Notes under the pieces: model-generated
The model's database searches: none
Told to the model about the DNA's origin: nothing
Seen by the model: only the letters and a program-made list of their open reading frames with translations
Assembly: GCA_022712315.1 (NCBI GenBank)
Contig: JALAGS010000204.1
Location: forward strand, 1 to 34,999
Source of the DNA: Sphingobacterium sp.
GTDB lineage: Bacteria; Bacteroidota; Bacteroidia; Sphingobacteriales; Sphingobacteriaceae
DNA: 34,999 nt
Direction of reading: 5' to 3'
Made by a program: the position numbers and the translations under genes
Shown here: one piece after another, positions 24,534-31,617 of the stretch
Layout: every line of letters begins with the position of its first letter
Numbering within the stretch: position 1 is the first letter of the stretch

Positions 24534-25847
24534 TTAAATATATAAGTTTGTATTTTGTCCAGGCATCGCTACAGGGTAAAAACCTTCTGCATCTGGAAGC
24601 AATTTTGGTTTGGCATCCCAAGCAAGCACATCTGGCCCCAATTTGATGGTAGATTTCAATGCCTCATCCCATTTGATCACCTTACCTGTATAACAAGCGA
24701 TACGTCCGATAATACCCGTCAATGTACTGTATGCACCATATTCAGCATTATCGAATTTATACTCACCCTTTGAAATTGCCGTAAAAAGTTCCTTGTGCTC
24801 TTGTTGATAAGGATTTGGATTGCCCTTAGCATCATGACGGTAGATTTCTTTTCCTTTCCAGTCGTACAATACCGCCTGCCCGCCTGCCGAAAGATAAGCC
24901 CGACCTTTGGTCGCCTGGAACTGTTCATCGACACGGTTATGTATACCCTCGAAGTGTCTACATTGGCTATATACAACACTGTTGTCAGCATAGGTTAACT
25001 CCAATGCAAAATTATCATAGATCTCACCATACTCTTTACCTGTACGGTGTGCTCTGCTTCCTGTGCCTTGAATGGAAACTGGATAAGCACCTTTCACCCA
25101 GTTGGCAATATCGATATTATGAACGTGCTGTTCGACGATATGATCGCCACACAACCAGTTGAAATAATACCAGTTACGCATTTGATATTCCATTTCTGTT
25201 TGTTCTGGTTTACGTGGACGCACCCACACTCCACCAGAGTTCCAATACACTTGTCCCGATGTAACATCACCGATTGCACCTTCGTGAATACGTTTGATGG
25301 CCTCACGGTAATTCGTTTGATAACGGCGTTGTAAACCAACAACAACGTTCAATTTCTTACGTTTAGCTTCTGCAGCCACACGTAGAACCTGTTGTACACC
25401 AGGGATATCAACAGCTACAGGTTTCTCCATGAAAACATGTTTACCCTGACGGATCGCTTCCTCAAAATGAGTCGGTCTAAATCCCGGAGGAGTCGCTAAA
25501 ATAACAACATCCGCCAATTGAATCGCATCTTTGTAAGCATCAAATCCGACAAATTTATGATTATCACTCACGTCGATCTTATCTTGCCACTTTTCTTTCA
25601 GTGTTTTATACGTACTTTCTAAATTATCTTTAAAAGCATCCGCAAGTGCCACCACTTTAATGTTCATTCCTGAACTAAGTGCATCAAATGTAGCTCCGGT
25701 TCCCCGCCCCCCACAGCCCACTAGTGCAACTTTGATGACATCTGAACCTGCGGCATAAGCACCCGATAGCGGCAATGAGCTCAACATAGCGCCACCAGCC
25801 ACTACAGCAGAAGTTTTAATAAAATCTCTTCTTTCTAGATTTTCCAT
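24534..25847 (-). CDS. Tat-exported Gfo/Idh/MocA-family oxidoreductase (second of two)
   Basis: A 437-residue protein. The Tat signal L-E-R-R-D-F-I-K is followed by a hydrophobic stretch and probable cleavage near A-Y-A-A-G (about 30-34). The Rossmann loop is G-C-G-G-R-G-T-G (44-51), and the canonical E-K-P lies at 141-143. The C-terminal domain has G-D-H-I-V-E-Q-H-V-H-N-I-D, a histidine-rich version of the active-site helix. It is clearly a different subfamily from the other Gfo/Idh protein in the cluster, so the two probably catalyse distinct steps, for example oxidation at one carbon and reduction or epimerisation at another. It starts 26 bases after the SUMF1-like gene. Confidence 0.9.
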   Translation of the reverse strand: MENLERRDFIKTSAVVAGGAMLSSLPLSGAYAAGSDVIKVALVGCGGRGTGATFDALSSGMNIKVVALADAFKDNLESTYKTLKEKWQDKIDVSDNHKFVGFDAYKDAIQLADVVILATPPGFRPTHFEEAIRQGKHVFMEKPVAVDIPGVQQVLRVAAEAKRKKLNVVVGLQRRYQTNYREAIKRIHEGAIGDVTSGQVYWNSGGVWVRPRKPEQTEMEYQMRNWYYFNWLCGDHIVEQHVHNIDIANWVKGAYPVSIQGTGSRAHRTGKEYGEIYDNFALELTYADNSVVYSQCRHFEGIHNRVDEQFQATKGRAYLSAGGQAVLYDWKGKEIYRHDAKGNPNPYQQEHKELFTAISKGEYKFDNAEYGAYSTLTGIIGRIACYTGKVIKWDEALKSTIKLGPDVLAWDAKPKLLPDAEGFYPVAMPGQNTNLYI

Positions 25848-25873
25848 AACAGTTTTATATTGATTATTTTATA

Positions 25874-26842
25874 TTAAAAGTCTTTGATTGGCTGTTTGTC
25901 GTAATAAGCCATAATCTCTTCGTGACTAGGTGGATTTAGGGGTCTTACCAGTCTCATACCTACGAATGGTGCTTCTGGAAACCACCAGTTACTTTTTGGA
26001 ATTTGCGGGTCCAATTGTTTCCACACGGGATCTGAAGCGCCGCGGGCAGCCGAACGCAGGTCTTCTGCCGAGCTATCAAAAGCACCGCCGCGTACAACAT
26101 GTGGATATAAAGTTGTTGGAACAGTTACAGGATTGGTCAATACCTTTCCTTTACCTTCATTGTAACTATCGGATTTATATTGGTCATAAGTCCATTCGGC
26201 AACGTTTCCATAAATATCATAAAGTCCCCAAGGGTTTGGTTTCTTTTGTCCTACAATATGCGTTTTTTGTTCACCGTTATCCTTAAACCAGGCATACTCA
26301 GCCAATTGTGCTACTTGATCACCAAAAAAATAAGTTGTCTTTGAGCCAGCTCTAGCCGCATATTCCCATTCAGCCTCTGTAGGTAAGCGATAAAATACAC
26401 CCGTACGAACATACAGCCATTTACAGAATTGGATGGCATTGTAATGGGTCATCGCCAAGGCGGGATGCCCTTCCTTACCAAAACCAAAAGTCATATCTAA
26501 ATAAGGCTTGGTAGGTCGGGTAACAGCATCAATTTCCTTTGATACTTTTCCATCCTTACTCTTTGCAATTTCATAATCTTTATACAGAAATGGCTCAAAC
26601 AGATCCCAGGTTACCTCGTACTGTCCCATCCAAAATGGATCTAATTTAACCTCGTGTGCAGGCTTCTCATCCTCTTTTCCTCCATTTGTGGTTCCCATCT
26701 TAAAACTACCACCTGGAATTGCTAGCATTTTAAACGTTAGATTAGTTCCTTCAATGGGTTGCTCATAAGGTTCGAACGTCTTCTGAGCCATAGCCTGTGC
26801 GCCAGCAAATAACAAAACGGGAATAAAGATTCTTTTTAACAT
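25874..26842 (-). CDS. Secreted SUMF1/FGE-fold protein lacking the catalytic cysteines
   Basis: A 322-residue protein with a signal peptide (1-19, ending A-M-A-Q). The body is the formylglycine-generating-enzyme fold: F-K-M-G-T near 47-51, Y-R-L-P-T-E-A-E-W-E-Y-A-A-R, D-I-Y-G-N-V-A-E-W and H-V-V-R-G-G-A-F ... R-S-A-A-R-G. True FGEs carry two cysteines just after the R-G-G motif; here that stretch is F-D-S-S-A-E-D-L, and the only cysteine in the protein is elsewhere (Q-F-C-K-W). It is therefore unlikely to oxidise sulfatase cysteines, and no sulfatase is nearby. A binding, structural or other catalytic role in the cluster is more plausible. It is the first gene of the unit. Confidence 0.85.
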   Translation of the reverse strand: MLKRIFIPVLLFAGAQAMAQKTFEPYEQPIEGTNLTFKMLAIPGGSFKMGTTNGGKEDEKPAHEVKLDPFWMGQYEVTWDLFEPFLYKDYEIAKSKDGKVSKEIDAVTRPTKPYLDMTFGFGKEGHPALAMTHYNAIQFCKWLYVRTGVFYRLPTEAEWEYAARAGSKTTYFFGDQVAQLAEYAWFKDNGEQKTHIVGQKKPNPWGLYDIYGNVAEWTYDQYKSDSYNEGKGKVLTNPVTVPTTLYPHVVRGGAFDSSAEDLRSAARGASDPVWKQLDPQIPKSNWWFPEAPFVGMRLVRPLNPPSHEEIMAYYDKQPIKDF

Positions 26843-26880
26843 ATTTAGGTTTGTAATTAAAGACTAAAATATAAAATAAG

Positions 26881-26895
26881 GTGTATACTTTACAC
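26881..26895. promoter_or_regulatory. Short inverted repeat upstream of the sugar-oxidation cluster
   Basis: GTGTATACTTTACAC has 5-bp arms (GTGTA / TACAC) about 40 bases before the first gene of the cluster. It could be an operator, but nothing else supports it. The rest of the 297-bp gap (26843-27139) shows only the terminator at its far end. Confidence 0.25.
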
Positions 26896-27082
26896 TTTGG
26901 CACTATAACTTTTTTATTACAGTTTAATTCTTAACAGATAGTCCATTCGTCATAACGGTTTAGCAAAAATGACTTATTGCGATCAGAGGATCTCAACAAG
27001 TAAAAAGTTTTATCCATAAAAATCTTGGTGAACTCACAAGCATCTAGTTATGGAAGCGAACTAAAGGTCCTTTCTTACCAAT

Positions 27083-27115
27083 AAAAAAAGGTTTTCCATT
27101 TTCATAAAAAACCTT
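27083..27115 (-). terminator. Terminator of the lipoprotein pair
   Basis: AAGGTTTT (27088-27095) pairs with AAAACCTT (27108-27115) around a 12-base loop. On the minus strand it runs into TTTTTTT. It lies 24 bases after the stop codon of the lipoprotein gene. Confidence 0.7.
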
Positions 27116-27139
27116 GATATCTTCGCTCGATTGATTGTG

Positions 27140-27730
27140 TTAAAGCAGAATCTTGCGGCTTACCGCTTTATCTATGGTTATATATCCCGGATAGAACACA
27201 GATTGTCCAGCGATATTGATAGAAGGTTTAACTTTTAACGTAAATATCCCCTTTTTATTTTCATCGCTTGACATTAAAAAATCCTGCAAATCCGAATTCT
27301 TCAACAAATCATAGATATTGGTAGCAATACGCACGTTCGCAACAGTAGATTGTCCGGGCTCTATCTGTAAAGATTGATTGACAATCCCTTCAACAAGTTG
27401 CTGTCCGCCGTAAAGGATGATATACTGAAACTTATTAATGGACGCTTTCTTCAGCGTCGGATTGTCTATTTTAAGCCGAATAACTGCATCGAGTGGGATA
27501 TCCTTCCGCAAATAAGCTAATGCCAGACTAGGGGCTGCCCCCAGGTCAATCTGATTATTCCTGATCAGCCGTTGCAACGATGTTCCTGCCAGCCGGATAC
27601 TATCTACGGATTCCACATCGAACTTACATTTCCCCAAATTCTCAATCTGCGTCTTTTGTCGACTCACTCCACAGCTGGAAATAAATAAGCCCAGCGCCAC
27701 CAGACATCCAAATAATTTTTTTTTGCTCAT
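27140..27730 (-). CDS. Lipoprotein with LEA14/WHy-like beta domain (function unknown)
   Basis: A 196-residue lipoprotein (signal 1-19, Cys20 in F-I-S-S-C-G). The mature domain has the pattern of LEA type-2 proteins: D-A-V-I-R-L-K-I-D-N-P-T-L-K-K-A-S-I-N-K-F as the 'conserved strand then N-P' element, followed by an alternating beta region and a Y-P-G-Y-I-T-I end. Such domains occur in many bacterial envelope lipoproteins of unknown function and in desiccation-related proteins. The fold call is by eye and moderate. The gene starts 5 bases after the preceding lipoprotein gene, so the pair is almost certainly one transcript and probably one complex or process. Confidence 0.72.
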   Translation of the reverse strand: MSKKKLFGCLVALGLFISSCGVSRQKTQIENLGKCKFDVESVDSIRLAGTSLQRLIRNNQIDLGAAPSLALAYLRKDIPLDAVIRLKIDNPTLKKASINKFQYIILYGGQQLVEGIVNQSLQIEPGQSTVANVRIATNIYDLLKNSDLQDFLMSSDENKKGIFTLKVKPSINIAGQSVFYPGYITIDKAVSRKILL

Positions 27731-27735
27731 AGCTG

Positions 27736-28479
27736 CTATTTTCCTCCAAATTTATATAAAACTCCCAGTGTAAACAATGGGTAGCCTGCCTTTAAATAGG
27801 TATTGCTTTTAAAACCGAATACCATGCCGTTTGTATATTGCAGCTTCCAACCTTTCCCAAGCCCCATCCTTGTATAAAATACAGGTTCTACAAGCATGTT
27901 ATCTTCCTTATTGACCGGAAGGCCATCTATAGCAAAATTCTTCATGCGCAGGTTGCTCAGCCGGATAATGGTACCGTAATCAATATCATGCCGATTACCA
28001 AACAATTTCAGGGCATCTTTCTTTTCGGACGAAAAGTTCACCTGCACAAACACTTTGTCAAAATCCATATCTTGTGTTTCCACAATCGCCTGGCCCATCG
28101 TTGACGAACGCTTATCGACGACACTGGTATTCCCCAGCCCATAGCCACCGTAGACTTCAAATATACGATTATTCTTCCTGCCGAAGCGCGTATAATACCC
28201 TATCCCCGCTTCACCCATTTTTTGTGCATAGTCTTTAGTATTTGATTTATTATCGACATAGGACCCATTGGCAATGACAGCAACATGATCAGTGACAGCT
28301 ACTCCCAGATTGGCAGATACATTTGCCTTGGTATTGATATGACCTGAAACATATACCTCACCAGCCTCTGTAAACATAGGTGCCGAAGGTACATTAGGCA
28401 TATAAATCGAACTACAGGAATAGAATGAACAGGCAAATAACCCAGCACACAAACCATACCCCAACTTGTTGTATTTCAT
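27736..28479 (-). CDS. Lipoprotein with outer-membrane beta-barrel-like body (function unknown)
   Basis: A 247-residue protein. The lipid-attachment cysteine is either Cys17 (L-F-A-C) or Cys22 (F-Y-S-C). The mature region resembles small Bacteroidota barrel proteins: N-V-S-A-N-L-G-V-A-V-T-D-H-V-A-V-I-A-N-G-S-Y near the start, G-I-G-Y-Y-T-R-F-G ... Y-G-G-Y-G-L-G-N-T in the middle, and P-L-F-T-L-G-V-L-Y-K-F-G at the C-terminus, all with strand-like alternation. A lipidated N-terminus on a barrel-like body is slightly odd and could mean a beta-sandwich instead. It is first gene of a two-gene unit with the LEA-like lipoprotein. No function assigned. Confidence 0.7.
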   Translation of the reverse strand: MKYNKLGYGLCAGLFACSFYSCSSIYMPNVPSAPMFTEAGEVYVSGHINTKANVSANLGVAVTDHVAVIANGSYVDNKSNTKDYAQKMGEAGIGYYTRFGRKNNRIFEVYGGYGLGNTSVVDKRSSTMGQAIVETQDMDFDKVFVQVNFSSEKKDALKLFGNRHDIDYGTIIRLSNLRMKNFAIDGLPVNKEDNMLVEPVFYTRMGLGKGWKLQYTNGMVFGFKSNTYLKAGYPLFTLGVLYKFGGK

Positions 28480-28718
28480 AAATTGGTATTTATCTTAAAA
28501 ACACCTATCCATTATAAAAATTGTACCAAAGCTTTACATTTAACAGAAAATAACACTTTAGGCAAGTTTAAAAACCTAAAAACCTCATTACCAACTGTGA
28601 TAAATTCAATAACAAAGCAACAATCCACTTAGCTTTTATCTTTTATAGATCATACAGCCATCATATAGGCTAAAAGCGATATAAGTTAAAATTGGAACAG
28701 CGGACAAAAGACGCGAAC

Positions 28719-28750
28719 AAAAAAAAGGCATCAATTTCTTGATGCCTTTT
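28719..28750 (-). terminator. Terminator of the rplU-rpmA operon
   Basis: A 12-bp perfect stem (28723-28734 with 28739-28750) around TTTC. On the minus strand it is followed by a T-run of eight or more. It lies 20 bases after the rpmA stop codon. The remainder of the gap (28480-28718) shows nothing I can identify. Confidence 0.88.
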
Positions 28751-28770
28751 TCAAATATTGTTGCAAAACC

Positions 28771-29031
28771 TTACGCTTCTGTAGGAACTACAGATACATA
28801 AGATTTATTGTTAGCTTTTTTACGGAAAACTACTTTACCGTCTACTAAAGCGAACAATGTGTGGTCTTTACCAATACCAACGTTAGTGTCAGGATTGTGT
28901 TGTGTACCGCGTTGGCGAACGATGATGTTACCAGCGATTGCTTGTTGACCACCGAAGATTTTGATACCTAAACGCTTGCTATGTGACTCACGGCCGTTCT
29001 TAGAACTACCCGCACCTTTTTTATGTGCCAT
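28771..29031 (-). CDS. rpmA: 50S ribosomal protein L27 (bL27)
   Basis: An 86-residue bL27. The N-terminus M-A-H-K-K-G-A-G-S-S-K-N-G-R-E-S, R-L-G-I-K-I-F-G-G-Q and G-N-I-I-V-R-Q-R-G-T are fully characteristic. The N-terminal tail reaches the peptidyl-transferase centre. The start is directly at M-A-H-K-K, with no N-terminal extension of the Firmicutes type that needs Prp cleavage. It is 44 bases downstream of rplU, the universal gene order. Confidence 0.98.
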   Translation of the reverse strand: MAHKKGAGSSKNGRESHSKRLGIKIFGGQQAIAGNIIVRQRGTQHNPDTNVGIGKDHTLFALVDGKVVFRKKANNKSYVSVVPTEA

Positions 29032-29075
29032 TTCTTTATCTTAATTTAAGACTATTTGTCTGATTAAAAATTCAA

Positions 29076-29387
29076 TTATAACGTAATACCAGTGATCTGG
29101 ATTTTAGAAAATTGTTGACGGTGACCGTTTTTCTTTTTGTAGCCTTTACGACGTTTTTTCTTGAAAACGATAACTTTATCGCCTTTTAAATGAGACAAAA
29201 TTTTAGCCGAAACTTTTGCACCAGCAACGCTAGGTGTACCAATGGTAAATTTACCACCGTCTTCTGCTAACAATACATTGTCAAATTCAATACTAGCGCC
29301 TTCATCTCCTTGTAAACGGTGTACAAAAAGGAACTGGTCTTTTGCAACCTTAAATTGCTGTCCTGCTATATTTACTATTGCGTACAT
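29076..29387 (-). CDS. rplU: 50S ribosomal protein L21 (bL21)
   Basis: A 103-residue bL21. Start M-Y-A-I-V-N-I-A-G-Q-Q-F-K-V, then V-L-L and the basic K-K-K-R-R-K-G-Y-K-K-K-N-G-H-R-Q loop that binds 23S rRNA, ending F-S-K-I-Q-I-T. It is the first gene of the rplU-rpmA operon, and the best promoter in the window lies 35 bases upstream of its ATG. The obgE gene often found with this pair in other phyla is absent here. Confidence 0.98.
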   Translation of the reverse strand: MYAIVNIAGQQFKVAKDQFLFVHRLQGDEGASIEFDNVLLAEDGGKFTIGTPSVAGAKVSAKILSHLKGDKVIVFKKKRRKGYKKKNGHRQQFSKIQITGITL

Positions 29388-29421
29388 TGTTAATTAATTA
29401 AATGTGTTATTAAATGAAGGG

Positions 29422-29452
29422 CAAAAGTAATCAGTTTTTATCATAATTCAAA
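29422..29452 (-). promoter_or_regulatory. rplU promoter (TTTG-N19-TACTTTTG)
   Basis: On the minus strand TTTG (29452-29449) is followed after exactly 19 bases by TACTTTTG (29429-29422). Both boxes and the spacing match the Bacteroidota primary-sigma consensus. The expected transcription start is about 5 bases further on, giving a 5' leader of roughly 30 bases. Confidence 0.85.
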
Positions 29453-29545
29453 GACAAATTTACTTTTTCGTTCCCATTTAAGGTCATCACTTGCACAGCC
29501 CTGTCTCGATCCACATCAAAACAGGGCCTTCACAGCTGATTTCCG

Positions 29546-31588
29546 TTACCAAACCAAAATTCTTTTCTCGGGAGCAACATACATTTTTGCCGTTGGCTGT
29601 ACATTGAATGCTTTATAGAAAGCCTCCATATTATATACCGGACCATTTACACGGAATTGTTCAGGGCTATGTGGGTCAACTTTTAAACGCAAACGCATAC
29701 GTTCATCGCTACTCTTCACACGCCATACTTGCGCGAAGCTTAGGAAGAAACGTTGATCTGCTGTAAAGCCATCGATCTTCTCTTGGCCTTGCCCCTGTTT
29801 CGTCAATTTGAATGCGTCATAAGCGATGTTCAGACCACCAATGTCCGCCAAATTCTCACCTAAGGTAAGTTCACCATTTACATGTTGGTTGTCCAACAGT
29901 GTAAAACTGCCATATAACTTAGCAACCTGATGAGCTCTTTCAGTGAACTGTTTAGCATCCACTGTGGTCCACCAATCATTCAAATTGCCATCTTTATCAT
30001 ATTGACGTCCCTGATCATCAAAACCATGTGTCATTTCGTGTCCGATAACGGCACCGATAGCGCCATAATTGATCGCATCGTCCGCATTGGCATCAAAGAA
30101 CGGGAACTGCAAGATACCAGCCGGAAATACAATTTCATTATACGGAGGATTGTAATAAGCATTGACGGTAGGTGTCGTCATCAGCCATTCTGCCTTGTCA
30201 ACCGGTTTGCTGATTTTACCGGCCATTTCTTTATAAGCATGCTTGGCGGCAGACTGTAAATTGGCATAATAGGTATCTTTGGCAACCTCCACGTCACTAT
30301 AATCTTTCCACTTTTCTGGATAGCCGATTTTTTTGGTAAAGGCCTCTAATTTTTCAATTGCTTTCTTCTTCGTCTCCGACGTCATCCAATCCAGTTTCTC
30401 AATACGGCTCTTGTACACCTTTTGCAAATTGTCGACCAGTTCAAGCATTCGTTTTTTTGCCTCAGGTTTAAAATACTCATCCACATATAATTTTCCAACG
30501 ATCTCCCCCAAGTTTTCATCCGCTGAACTGACCATCAGCTTCCAGCGTTCTTTTTGCTGTTTCTGGCCATTCAACGTTTTTCCAAATAATTCGAATTTTG
30601 CATCTCTGAAATCTTTACTCAATGCTGTCGCTGAAGCATTCACTAAATCTGCTTTTAGTTTTGTTTTCCAAACATCTAAGGACTGTGACTTCAACAGATT
30701 ATTTAGAGCAAGATAGAATTTAGGCTGCTGCACCAAAATGGTATCGGTCTTCACATCCAGTCGTCCCAAAATATCTTTCCAGTTTAGATTTGGCGTTTGT
30801 TTTTGAAATTCCTGAACAGCAAATTTATGATAGTTTTTGATTGGGTCTCTCAATTCCACGGGTGTAGCGTGGGATTTGGCGATTTCCGTCTCTAATCGCA
30901 AGACATCCTCCGCCGATTTTTGGGCATTTGCTCCCTCTCCGATCAGCCCGAATAATTTAACTAAATAGGCGACATAGGCTGTCCTGATTTTCTTTGCTTT
31001 ATCATCCTGATCTAGGTAGTAACTGGCTTCAGGAAGATTTAGTCCACCCTGAAAAAACTGCAGCGCATTTTTTGTACTGATCCGGTCATCTGCCGCCACA
31101 TAAAACGTAAAAAGATCTCCGTCTCCTTCCTTAAACCCATCCGCTGCATAAGCGATCAATTCATCTACACTTTTCAATCCATTGATTTTTTGGATTGTTC
31201 CTTCAATTGGTTTTGCCCCTAATTTATCAATGGTCACAGTATCCATACCGCTCGCATAAAAATCACCCGCTTTTTGCTGATCAGATCCTTTTTTGCTACC
31301 CGACTTCGCCGCACCTTCCAATACAGATTTCAGCTTTTCCAGGTTCTCATTTTCAAGGATATAAAAAGAGCCCCAACCCGTCTCCGAAGCTGGGATCTGC
31401 GTATTTTTCATCCAGCTTCCATTTGCATATTGGAAGAAATTATCTCCTGGATTCACCGTCGTATCCATTCCTGAGACATCAAAAAAGTTTGTTCGGACCT
31501 CCTGAGTGGTATCACTTTTCTTGTTTGACTGACATGACATCATCATTAAGGCTACGGATAGCGTCCCCCATTTGATTTTTTGTATCAT
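29546..31588 (-). CDS. M13-family zinc metallopeptidase (neprilysin/PepO-like) lipoprotein
   Basis: A 680-residue protein with a lipoprotein signal (Cys19 in M-M-M-S-C-Q). The N-terminal cap domain runs from about residue 45 (V-N-P-G-D-N-F-F-Q-Y-A-N-G-S-W, the hallmark M13 start). The catalytic domain has H517-E518-M-T-H521 as the zinc motif, with Glu578 and Asp582 in G-E-N-L-A-D-I-G-G as third ligand and support. The upstream N-A-Y-Y-N-P substrate-binding motif is present as V-N-A-Y-Y-N-P. It ends I-L-V-W, close to the usual C-x-x-W minus the cysteine. It degrades short peptides in the periplasm or at the cell surface. It is downstream of the GNAT-nitrilase gene by 29 bases and probably cotranscribed. 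Confidence 0.96.
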   Translation of the reverse strand: MIQKIKWGTLSVALMMMSCQSNKKSDTTQEVRTNFFDVSGMDTTVNPGDNFFQYANGSWMKNTQIPASETGWGSFYILENENLEKLKSVLEGAAKSGSKKGSDQQKAGDFYASGMDTVTIDKLGAKPIEGTIQKINGLKSVDELIAYAADGFKEGDGDLFTFYVAADDRISTKNALQFFQGGLNLPEASYYLDQDDKAKKIRTAYVAYLVKLFGLIGEGANAQKSAEDVLRLETEIAKSHATPVELRDPIKNYHKFAVQEFQKQTPNLNWKDILGRLDVKTDTILVQQPKFYLALNNLLKSQSLDVWKTKLKADLVNASATALSKDFRDAKFELFGKTLNGQKQQKERWKLMVSSADENLGEIVGKLYVDEYFKPEAKKRMLELVDNLQKVYKSRIEKLDWMTSETKKKAIEKLEAFTKKIGYPEKWKDYSDVEVAKDTYYANLQSAAKHAYKEMAGKISKPVDKAEWLMTTPTVNAYYNPPYNEIVFPAGILQFPFFDANADDAINYGAIGAVIGHEMTHGFDDQGRQYDKDGNLNDWWTTVDAKQFTERAHQVAKLYGSFTLLDNQHVNGELTLGENLADIGGLNIAYDAFKLTKQGQGQEKIDGFTADQRFFLSFAQVWRVKSSDERMRLRLKVDPHSPEQFRVNGPVYNMEAFYKAFNVQPTAKMYVAPEKRILVW

Positions 31589-31617
31589 ATTTTAAGAGAT
31601 TAAAAGAGTATTTAAAT

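Noticed and set aside
25874..26842. Functional formylglycine-generating enzyme for sulfatase maturation
   Set aside because: The catalytic cysteine pair is missing and no sulfatase gene is nearby.
29498..29527. Inverted repeat GCCCTGT / ACAGGGC after the M13 peptidase gene, as a terminator
   Set aside because: Only 7 bp with a 16-base loop and no T-run on the minus strand; too weak to list as a terminator.
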